Of a stretch of 64,000 bases of DNA, positions 34,720 through 46,300 are shown in pieces. Source of the stretch: Trissonchulus latispiculum (Eukaryota > Nematoda > Enoplea > Enoplida > Ironidae); the NCBI GenBank assembly GCA_030248195.1, contig JASAND010023840.1, forward strand, positions 1 to 64,000, written 5' to 3'. The stretch's first letter is position 1. Each line of letters begins with the position of its first letter. The position numbers and the translations under genes are program-made. The notes under the pieces were generated by a model. It had not been told where the DNA came from. It saw only the letters and a list, made by a program, of their open reading frames with translations, and did no database searches.

Positions 34720-37700
34720 GGATTGTTTGGGATAGCTCATGGTCATGGTATGGAGGGGGGAGTAGTGAGATCCATAGGTGTACCTGAGGGGGGGGGGGGC
34801 GGGCATAGGTATACCAGGCTACAGTTTGCCCCCTGTGAGACCCCCCCACGGAGAGGCCAGACCCCCCATACCCGACCTCGACTACTCCCCCCCCCCCCCA
34901 AGCCGAGCTCAGACCCCCCTCCCCCCCTAAAATGGGGTCCAAAAGGTGTTACGGGTATTTGGGTTGGGGCTGGGGGGCCCTTTTTAGACCCCTCCCAAAC
35001 CCCCACACGACCCCCCCAACCCCCCCCCCCCCAACCCCACCAAACCTCCCCCAAAGAAATTTTTCTATTTTTATGCCAAAAATCGCATTTTCAGCCATTG
35101 CTAATGCCAAAAAACATGAAATCATTAAGTAATTTTAACATTAGACAGTGTTCTTAAACTCGAAAACTAGATTGCCAATATGTTTCTGAGTCCAGAATAA
35201 GGTCAATATTGAGTCTAGAAGTCCATAAAACCGTTATAAACGTGTATTTCTCGCGATAATAAACACGTTAAGCCAAAAATTTGGACTTTTTTGAAAAATC
35301 TTGCAAAATTTGCCCTAAAAATGCCCAATTTTGTCCAGTTTTCGCGCCGTCGGCGCGACTACTCCCCCCCCCCCCCCCAGGTGGGGGGGGGCCGGGGGCC
35401 CCCAAAAATTTCTGGGGGGGGGTTTGAAAAAGTGGCTGGGGGCATAGGTGTAACGGAGATTTGGGGGGGGGGAGGCTCCCTCCCCCCCCCCCCAACATTT
35501 TCTGGGGGGGCCCCCTCTGGCGACCCCCCCCCACAGCCACAAGCCCTCGCCAGGCCCCCCCCCCAACCCTCCCCCCAACACATGTTGCATTTATTACGCC
35601 AAAAATCGCATTTCCAAACGTTCCTAATGATAACAAACATCTAACCATTAAGTACGTAATTTTAACATTATACAGTGTTTTTAAACTCGAAAACTTGATT
35701 GCCAACATGTTTCTGAGTCCAGAATAAGGTCAATATTGAGTCTAGAAGTCCATAAAACCGTTATAAACGCGTGTATGTAAACGTTGTATTTAAGCCAAAA
35801 ATTTGGACTTTTTCTGAAAAATTTTGCAAAATTTACCCTAAAATAAATACCCAATTTTTGGCCATTTTTCGCGCCTTCGGCGCGACTACCCAACCCCCCC
35901 ACAGTTGGCAGGAGGGACCGGGGCCGGGGGCCCCCAAAAATTTCTGGGGGGATTTGGAAAAATGGCTGGGGGGATTACCCCCCCCCCCCCAATTACACCT
36001 ATGGGGGAACCCCTGCCCCCGAATGGAAAACTTCCGGCCCCACCCTCGAAATTTTGCAGGCATACCCGGCCCATAGGTGTACCTTGAGAGATCGGGGGAG
36101 GGGGTAGCCGACATTAGGGTGGGTGGGGTCAGCCGTTTTGAGGTGGGGTGGGGTCCGGAAAAATCGGATTTGGGGGGGGGTAAAAATTTTTTGGTCACAA
36201 CTCACAAATTTAGAAAAAATCGCAAATTTGCTAAAAAAGCGTTATTTCCAACTACATATCAAACATATATATATATTTCTTCATTTTTGTTCATTTATTC
36301 GAAAAAACTTGGATTTTTTGCAAAAATTTCGAATTTTTCCAAAAAGTTTCGATTTTTTACTAATTTTGTGGCAAAATTTTCAAAATTTTGAGGGGTGGGG
36401 TCTGGCAAATTTGGGTGGGACGGTTCTGGTATTTGGCCATTTGGGGGTGGGGTCTGTCTCCAAAATTTCGCGGGGGGGGTCGGCAGTTTTCTATTTGGGG
36501 GGAGGGGTTCCCCCCCAGGTACACCCCAGACCCCACCCCAAATGGCCAAATCCCAGACCCCACCCACCCAAATTTTCCAGACCCCACCCACAAAATTTTG
36601 AAAGTTTTGCCTCAAAATTAGTAAAACTTCGAAATTTTTTGGAAAAATCCGAATTTTTTGCAAGAAATCCAAGTTTTTCGATTAAATGAGCAGAAATGAA
36701 GAAATATTGTTGATATTTGGTTGGAAATAACGTTTTTCAGCGAATTCGCGAATTTTTTCTAAATTTTAGACGGAAAAAATTTTTTACCCCTCAATTCGAT
36801 TTTTTCCGGACCCCCCCCCATCTCAAACCGGTTGACCTCCACCCTAAATTTTTTTTTTTTTTTCAAATTTCTCCCCCCAAATTTTTCTCAGCGCGTCTAT
36901 GGTGTTATGGGTTATATACTGCATAGTGTGGTAGGGGTACAACCGGCCCCGCCTTTTCAGACTTCTAGCATTTCATGATTTCTTTGTAACTGCAGGCTAA
37001 CGAATTACAATGTATTAGCCTCGCATGGAATGGAACTCATGTCCTGAAGTTAGCAGGATCAATGAAGAAACTTAATGTAAAGTACGTACATATACATATG
37101 TACGTACTTTACAGTATTAAGTTTCTCTTCATTGCAGTCTGCGAAAAGACTGTCAAAGTTTCCAGGACATGAGTTCCATTCCATGCAGGCTGTAGCCATT
37201 GCTATAATTCAATTCGTTAGCCTGCAGTTACAAAGAAATCATGAAATGGTATCTTTAGGGGTCTGAAAGTGGAGGCGGGGCAGTTGGGTTACCCCCACCC
37301 CCCCCCCTACCACACCTATGCAGTATATAACGTATAACGATCTCACCATAGGTGTACCTTGAGAAAATGTTGGGGGAGGGGGTAGCGAAAATTAGGGTGG
37401 GTGGGGTCAGCCGGTTTGAGATGGGGGGGTCCGGAAAAATCGAATTGGGGGGTAAAAAATTTTTCCGTCTAAAATTTAGAAAAAATTCGCGAATTCGCTG
37501 AAAAACGTTATTTCCAACCAAATATCAACAATATTTCTTCATTTCCACGACCGAAAAACTTGGATTTCTTGCAAAAAATTCGATTTTTCCAAAAAATTTC
37601 GAAGTTTTACTAATTTTGAGGCAAACTTTCAAAATTTTGCGGGTGGGGTCTCGGCAATTTGGGTGGGTGGGGTCTGGGATTTGGCCATTTGGGGTGGGGT

Positions 37701-39180
37701 CACAGGTGTACCTGGTGGGGGGAAAACCCCTCCCCCCAAATAGAAAAAACTGCCGACCCCACCCCCGAAATTTTGGAGACAGACCCCACCCCCAAATGGC
37801 CAAATCCCAGACCCGACCCACCCAAATTTGCCAGACCCCACACCTAAAATTTTGAAAATTTTGCCAAAAATTAAAAAATCGAAATTTTGGAAATTTCGAA
37901 ATTTTTGAAAAAAATCCATGTTTTTTCGAATAAATGAAAAAAATGAAGAAATATATATGTTTGATATGTAGTTGGAAATAACGCTTTTTTAGCAAATTTG
38001 CGATTTTTTTCAAATTTGTGAGTTGTGACCAAAAAATTTTTACCCCCCCAAATCCGATTTTTGGCACCCACCTCAAAGGCTCCACCCAATTTAATGTCGG
38101 CTACCCCCTCCCCCCGATTTCTCAGGTACACCTATGGGGGGTTGCTGAAATTTCGAGGGTGGGGGGAGTTTTATTGGGGGGGGGTTCCCCCATAGGTGCA
38201 ATTGGGGAGGGGGGGGGGGGTAATCCCCCCAGCATTTTTCAAATCCAGGAAATTTTTGGGGCCGGCCGGTCCCTCCTGCCAACTGTGGGGGTTGGGTAGT
38301 CGCGCCGAAGGCGCGAAAAATGGCCAAAAATTGGGTATTTATTTAGGGTAAATTTTGCAAAATTTTTCAAAAAGTCCAAATTTTTGGCTTAAATACAACG
38401 TTTACATACACGCGTTTATAACGGTTTTATGGACTTCTAGACTCAATATTGACCGTATTCTGGACTCAGAAACATGTTGATAATTTGAAAGCTGAGTTTA
38501 AAAACACTGTATAATGTTAAAATTACGTACTTAATGGATGTTTGTTATCATTAGGAACGTTTGGAAATGCGATTTTTGGCGTAAAAAATGAAAAATTTAT
38601 TGGGGGAGGGTTGGGGGGGGGGTCCTGGGGAGGGGTTGGGGGGGGGGGGGGGGGGTCGCCAGAGGGGGGCCCCCCAGAAAATGTTGGGGGGGGGGGGAGG
38701 GAGCCTGACCCCACCCACCCTTTTTAATTTTCGCTACCCCCTCCCCCAACAGGGGGGGGAAAGGAAAAATTGGGATTTAGGGAAATTTTGCAAGATTTTT
38801 CAAAAAAGTCCAAATTTTTGGCTTAACGTGTTTATTTGCGAGAATCACGTTTCTCAAGGTACACCTATGGTAAGATCATTATACGTTATATACTGCATAG
38901 AAAATATTGGAATTAGTGGAGTTAAGAAATGTTAATGTTAAAATTATTAATGATTTCATGTTTTGGATTAGAATGGTGAAAATGGATTGGCATAAAAATA
39001 GAAAAAATTTGGGGGTAGGTGTGGTAGGGGGGGGGGGGGGGGGAAAAGAAACTTTTGGACCCCATTTTAGGGGGGAGGGGGTCTGAGCTCGGCTTTTGGG
39101 GGGAGTAGTCGAGGTCGGGTATGGGGGGTCTGCCCCGCGGGGGGCAAGGGGGAAAGAGGGAGGGGCTCCACTTTCAGACC
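34720..39180. repeat. imperfect ~4.5 kb palindrome rich in poly-G and poly-C runs
   Basis: Left arm 34720-37094 is matched in reverse complement by 37095 to about 39180. The centre, 37079-37110, is near-perfectly symmetric (AAAGTACGTACATAT on the left). Matching pairs: 36960-37080 with 37110-37255; 36740-36850 with 37400-37515; 36100-36240 with 37960-38100; 35680-35910 with 38270-38490; 34855-34950 with 39050-39140. Within the left arm, 35125-35360 and 35645-35890 are direct repeats. Runs of 7-15 G or C occur throughout. Open frames here come from homopolymer runs and arm symmetry, not genes. Confidence 0.75.
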
Positions 39181-39324
39181 CCTGACCAGAGATACCATTT
39201 TTTCATGATTTCTTTGTAACTGCAGGAAAAATTTTTTACCCTCAATTCGACGAATCTGAATTAGGTTCCCCCAACATTTTCTCAAGTACAATGGGTCGTT
39301 CGTTCGCGGGCTACAGGAGTTACC

Positions 39325-39455
39325 ATTTCATGATTTCTTTGTAATGGATACGATTGTTTGTGGACTCATGTCCTGGAATATGTCCTGGAAACTTTGACAG
39401 TCTTTTCGCAGACTGCAATGAAGAGAAACTTAATACTGTAAAGTACGTACATATG

Positions 39456-39486
<31 letters not shown>

Positions 39487-39490
39487 TTGC
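39325..39490. repeat. extra partial copy of the palindrome centre plus (AT)n microsatellite
   Basis: ACTCATGTCCTGG, GACAGTCTTTTCGCAGACTG and AAGTACGTACATATG repeat the centre region at 37100-37190 in opposite orientation. They are followed by an alternating AT tract (about 39460-39487). Confidence 0.6.
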
Positions 39491-39499
39491 TTTGTTATA

Positions 39500-40373
39500 T
39501 TTGTTACATATATGTATTATATTGTGGGGGATTCGAAAAAGTAGGGAAAGAGGGTCTGGCGAAAAAGGGAGAGGGGGGTGGGAAAAAGTCGATTTGGGGA
39601 GGAGGGGTAATAAAACTTTTTCGTTTGGCCAGCTCCACTGGCATTGTTTTAGGGTTTTGAAAGTGGGGGGGCGACCCCCTCTAGGGAGGGGGAAGTGGGG
39701 GAGGGCGAGCCAAAGGTAAAAATAAATATACCGAAATTTTAAGCGAAAAATTAGCATTTTAAGGTAAAAACGCAAAAAAATCGCTGTTTTTAAACTTAAA
39801 ATGAGCTTATAAGTCCATAAATTAGCTAAAAATTGAGAAAATCTTTGAAAATGTGACCTCAAAAACGTAATTTTTTGACACTTTTGGGCGACCCCCAAAA
39901 ACATGGGTGGGGGCTTGCCGAAAAGTGGGGGGGGGGCTCCGAAAAGTGGATTGGGAACCGAAAAGTGGGGGGAAACTAAAAATATGCCAGCTCCACACCG
40001 AAGTGTTTCACAGAGCAACGCAAAAATCTTCTATGTATATACACACATACAAATCACACAAATCAAATTTACCGTAAACGTATGTATATATGTTTTTAGA
40101 CGACTAAAGCACTCAGTTATTGGGAATTGCTCTCAGAAGTCTGTTCTTTTGCAGTCGACTGGAGTCTTGCCACGGTAGCTTAATTTACCTATATGGTTGC
40201 CGGTTTGTGTGTGTGAGTGTGTGTATGCGCGTGTGTGTGCGCATGTGCGTGTGTTTTGTGTGTTTATATAAGTCAGAGATTTATATATGACAAAAATGGT
40301 AACGTAAAGTTGAAAATAATCCTAATTTGTCGCATACGTATGTAACTTTTCTTTGTTAGTTGCAATATTTTAG
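39500..40373. other. G-run repeat and GT microsatellite upstream of the first seen ARMC8 exon
   Basis: G-rich segments (39540-39720 and 39895-39970) resemble the palindrome material. A GT/TGTG microsatellite lies at about 40203-40262. The acceptor for the ARMC8 exon is at 40371-40373. Confidence 0.5.
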
Positions 40374-43300
40374 ACTTCTGCAATTTCTGGATGAAGCTGG
40401 AACAGAGTCTACACCATTAGCCAGGGAAACAGCTATCGTGCTTGGCAGCTTAGCCAGAGGATCCAGGAAAGATATTGCCTACTTGATTTCCGAGAGCATT
40501 GTGCCTAAATTATTAAAAGGTAAAAACATTATGTAAAACGGACGAGCAGGCAGGGGAAATGAGGAAATCCCCTGAAAATTGTGGATGTTCTTAGAGTTTT
40601 TTGCCGTGACGTGTAACTTCTCTGGCCCTGCACGGTAAATTAATTTTGGCATCCCCCGAAATAGTTTCTGGCTACGCTGATCTTGAGGATGCTGGTGTGC
40701 GCTTGTGAATTTTCGATTACAAATAAACAATTTTGTGCAGTTACTAAAATATATAAAGTATATAATTGTCCTAAAATCGGTAATATTTTAACTGAAGGAA
40801 ATTATTTCATGAATTTAGTTAGTGACAGAGGCGGATCCAGGGACGAATGTTCCCATTTGCGATTCGAAAGTGGAAAAATGGGGGAAAGTAGAAACATAGA
40901 TTCCGCGCTGTCGGACTGTACACTACAGCTTTTAATTTTCAGTAGCAAATTTATTATTGGTTTTTGAAGAAATAACTTAAAAAGCATCCACTGTTTTTTC
41001 GCAGAAAATTTCTATTTTTTGCCAAAACTGTGTAATGTTCTTAAAATGTTTCTTGTCCCTTCATAATGAAATGAATTTATCATTCGATAATTTCGATAAA
41101 CAGCTTGTCGGAGGCTCGCGAAACTTTTCACTTGGGGCGCCACCGGTCACGAAATCCTGGTTCCGCCAGTGGTTCCTTATTATTATTATGATATTATTAA
41201 TATTGCATATATATTCATTTATTTATTTTTATTTTGTTTTGACATTATTTTGTTTTAGCACTAAATAGCACTGATTTAAAGTACGTGGAGGCCTGTCTGC
41301 GGTGCATTCGAACAATTTTCACTACAGATTTATCTCCAATTGATTCCTTATATGACGATTCCTCTGTCATACCCCTTTTGGTTTCGATAATGAATCGGTC
41401 AGTGATCACTCAGGAATGTGTTGCCACCATCATCGCCAACTGTTGTTTGGTTAGTTTGGTTCATGTGCAGTCTTTCCTATGAACCAGGGTTGGCATTTCT
41501 CAGAAAAAAATTGTAAAAAATTAAGTTTTTTCGGTTATACAATTCAGCTTTTTCTCAGTGTTTTTCTATTTTTTTCCAATTGTCCCTTCCCATGTGTTCG
41601 AATTGCATCTAGAGTGCCAGAACTCGTCAAATTTTAACGATTCTAGCTTGTAAACGAAGGTGAGAATAGTAAATTTATACCACTTTAAAGGTATTTCGGA
41701 TTTTTCAAAAATTTCACTTTCCCAACTTACCGAGAAACACTCGCGCTCCGAAAAAGGTTTTTCCGGCGTTCATCTTTGCTCTCAGTTATTGGTTATGTAT
41801 TAGTAATTTTTTAATTTCTCTGCATTGACAAAGTCGTAAATAACATTTTTCGCGGAATTTCTTTTGGGTCCTAATGTTCAGTATTTTAAGCTAGAGTAAA
41901 ATGGGTTGGATTAAGAGCTTGCTACACTGTTTTCTTCCATTGATTTGTAGACTATTCTAAGTATTGCTTGTCTTGTGATTGGTTTTATTGACTGGGTTCC
42001 AGAGGCGTTTTAGGACAGTACTCATCAAGTGCGATGGCACAATAATGGTATTGTGAGTGCTTTGATGCCTTTGGTTGCTTCGACCATTGTAAAGGTATTT
42101 TTATTCTGAAAAGCAGAGTTCTCTGTTTCCTTTTTACGAAGGATTTTGTCTTTGTATCGAATAATCAAAATTCAGGGGTAAGCGTTTGGAGGAGATGGAG
42201 GGATTGGAAATTTATGGAGACACCTTCGCCATTTTGAGATTGCTGAACACAATATTCTTTGGTCATTTGACTGGAAGTAAGTGTTTACAGAAAGTGGATA
42301 TGTGTTTCGCATAAACGGACGGGTATTATTATTACGCGGGTTTAAGAATGCCACCAGTCGTATATACTGATTACTGTGCTATCAGTTTTTATTCTTATTT
42401 TAAGCATTTTCGATTTATGGTTATTCGAGTTTTTGTTATATTTTTAGATTCAGCTGTGTAGTCTGAAATGTCTCGCTACTCTGTGCTATATGAATTTAGA
42501 GATTTCTTCAGCTATCATTGAGTGTAAATTTTAATTTTAATTTTTCTTGTTGTTTTATCGCGAGACAGTGAGCTGTCTAAAATAGGACTATTGTAAACCA
42601 ACAAATTCATCATTATTTGCTGTTTTAGATTTTATTGTATTATTTTATTAACAGTCTAAAGCAAATCTTGGTTTTTTCAATGAGCTGGCAATCAATTATT
42701 ACGGGGTTTCCCCAACGTCCGGATTGTGGGTGAAGTGGGTAAATTGAAACGCATTATGATCGTCAATCGTAAAGGTGCAAAGTGTATTCCTGGAAATTGT
42801 GTTTCTATTTTAGCTCAGTGCGGCTCTCAACCAATTACGTTTCGTTTTGTGGATCTGATGAGTCGAGCGAAGCCGAAGGAGCTTCAGTATGCTAGTGCTA
42901 AATGGTGAGTTCTGGTTGTCCTAAATACTTTCGGGAGAGGCATCTGATGTATTATGATAACAAGAGCACTCTATTTCACTTGGTATATGCGTACTCTTGG
43001 TCTTAACATTATCACATCTTGACAAATGAACTGTCATAAGCCGGAAAAAGTTCATGTTTGTTTCCTGCACAGTTTGACTGTTGTATAATTCAAGTAGGTG
43101 GCGTTCGCAGAAGAATCTACTGGTGACGTTTTTAGGCACCAATTATTGTACTTTGAAATTGTAATTTTAATGCTGAAAAACATGGTGTTTTAGCTTAACG
43201 AATATCTGTAGAAGTGGTGCTCTGCCGACAACTGATCCAGCAATAAGCTTGAAGGTTCGCTTGAAATTCTACGCAGATATAGCTTATTTGTATGCCAATA

Positions 43301-46300
43301 GATTTGTGTCTGAAGAGGATGCAATGTACTTTGTTAAAGGCAGACGTTATAACTTTTTCACGGTTTCAATTAACTTTTGCTTTATAATGTAGGTTGTTTT
43401 TCTTTCAGACTATGCCGGCACTGGTGTACGGCTGTAAGCTGGACGCTCTGCTAAACAATCTACAGCTGTGCGGCGAGTCCGCCCTAACCCTGGCCTATCT
43501 AATCGAGGAGGATCCTCAGCTGCAAAGTCTGACGGCCTGGAACAACCAGTGTGTCACCACCCTGGCAACACTGCTTAATCATCCAACGTCGGATGTGTCA
43601 GACTTCACTGATTTATCTCAGGTATACATATCTTCTGCGTAGTTGTGACTGGTTAGTTGTGAACTGCGATTGCTTTTTGGATGCAATAATTCAGAGCTCC
43701 TGGCTTGAGTCTGGCTGAAAATTCCAGATTTTGGAAGTTTCTGCTGTGTGTTGTATTAATCTTTTAGTGAACAGTAAACAGGGTAGTTTCTGTAGTTTTC
43801 CATAATTTAGCTGAAATGGTTCAATGGACAACTGTTCTGTCGCAGCAACAGTAAATGGCCGCTCGTTTATTTTTAGTATCAGGAACAAGTCAGCCTGGTG
43901 GAGAAACTTCGAGAAGGCTCCCTTCGTGCTCTGGCAGCAATCGCGGCAAGCGACGAAGAAATTAGACGCAGAGTGAGGATGTTGAGTTTCGTTAGTTGTT
44001 TGTGGCTGAGTTCTTCCACATTGTTTACAGTTACTCACACCTGGGCCCTGGAGTTGTCTAGTAATCTGGATCTATCTCTGACACTTTGGGTTCTCCAAAA
44101 CATCAAGATTTAATTGAGAGCTTATAAGTTCTCTTGGTTTAGCTGCGGTTGCAGGATAGCTTTGGAATTGTTATTGCTGTTCGATCAATTTTTGGCCGTT
44201 ATTTGTAAAAGTTAATTCCTGTGTTAATTTTGGATTGACAGCTGAAAAGTTTCATACCATGTCGTCTCTCACTGTTTTTTTTAGATTGAGTAAATAAAGT
44301 ATCAGTTGGTTTTTTAGATTGCTCATGACGTGAGTGGACTGTTTGAGATAATCATGCAGTGCATTTGCCCAGAGAATGATAACAGTGGCAACATTCGCGT
44401 TCAGATTGCAGCCGTCAAGTGTTTGCTTTCACTGAGTCGCAGCGTTCAACAGCTTAGAACGACCTTCCAGGAGAAACCCTTTTGGAAACCTGTCTATGAG
44501 GTATATACCGTACTTGTACTTGTTGGTACAGCTCTGCCAATATTCGTGGGTTTGGCAAAACATCGCATACTGAAGGCAATTCCTTGTTTGTTTTGCCGAT
44601 TTTGCGATTAACGCAAATTATCAGGTGTAAACTGAGCTTTGTTGTAGAACGCCATGACTTGGTAAAGTCTTAGGTACATCCTGCATTTTTTCTGGGATTT
44701 TCACAATTTTTGATTTATCTGCCATTGATTGTTAGCCGGTATTTGTTGAGCTTTTGCTGTAGAAAAATCTTCCAGGCTTACTAAGTAATATTGCCCCCTT
44801 TTGACGCCTACTTGTTTGGTTTATATTATAATGAGTGGTTTATGTAATGGTTTGATTTATATGCTAATAAAGTTTGTGTAATAATATTTTTCTCTTTCAA
44901 GCAAGCGAATTGTCTTGTCTTGAGTAATAGTCTCTGAACCTAATCGTCAATTTGAGTGATGGCAGAGTAAGCTTTACAGATTCTGTAAAATGCTGACGTT
45001 TCCTCCAACGAGATACCACAAAATGTTGGTGATACCAAGAGTACATAATCAATAAGAGTGTGACAAGCGTCACACTCTGTTATCAGCTCGAGAGCCATGC
45101 GTTCCCCGCAATTGTGTACCTTGTGGACCCCGCGCAAATCAGTATCCAGTACGCAATTGCGTATGTTCACTCGTTTCTACAAGTATACTTTGTTGCGAGT
45201 TATACAATAACGTTTCTACCCCGGGTCCCAACAAAAGACTTACTGTAACAACGAGTGAACATACGCAATTGCGTAAGGTTTACTGATTTGCCGGGGAGGT
45301 TCACTATGTACGCAATTGTGGAGTGCGTTAGCTGGGCCTTTTCTAGGCGAAAAAAGGGGGGGGGAAATCCAAAGTGGTCTAACGCTAAAAATGCAGTAAA
45401 AATAGCCTGTTTTCTACATATACTGCTATAACTATGCTAAAAAGTGCTCAAAAATCGAGTTTGAGTACCAAAATAGACGATTTTTGATCAAACAATTCCG
45501 GCGAAGCCGGAAAAGTTTTGAAGATTTTGACCAAAAGTCCTTAAAATTTGGCATTTTCTGGGCACCTTATGGTGAGTGGGGGGGGAGCCCAAAAAGTGGG
45601 GGTGGGGCCGAGTGGGGGGAACCCAAAAAGTGGGGGGGGGCGCCCCCCACCCCCCAGTAAAAAAAGCCCAGCGTTAGCATGCGGAGCATGGCTCAGCAGC
45701 TGACAACATACAGAGTGTAGAGTGTGACGTGTTCATGTAGATTGTGGCAAGCGTATAATGTGTAATGATACGGAGATACCCATGATTTTTTACTCTGTAT
45801 TATTTTTCGGGTTTTAGTTAGCCAAGAAGGGATCTGACGATTTGAGCGTTGCCTGCTCTGCTCTTTTGTGCAATTTGGTGGTTGAATTTGCTCCGAATCG
45901 TCAAGTATGTAACGTACGTTTGCATGTACTGTGTATATATTGCTACGTGCTAAAATTGGGTATTTTTCTGTTTCAGGAAGTCATTTTTCGTTTTTGTATC
46001 GGTTGGAAACTTAGTGATTATAAAATTATTACCATTGTCAAACTTTTGTATCCCGAGTATAATTTTTCAAACATTTAATCCACACTTCCTAGTGTATATC
46101 CGAAATCGATCGTGAAAAATTGTAAATTATAATGATTCCATTTATAATATTGAATTTAGAGTACAGGTAGTGAAAATCTGTGTGTTAAACTTCGGCAATT
46201 TGTTGACACAGCATGGCCATATTGTGTATTGTTTGTCAGTTAGTTGGATGTCTTGTTTTGTGTTGTAGAAACTGATTGAAGAAGGCATCATTGATTATTT

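Noticed and set aside
34720..39720. Many Gly/Pro-rich open frames on both strands
   Set aside because: They arise from G and C runs and the mirrored arms; composition and frame overlap rule out real proteins.
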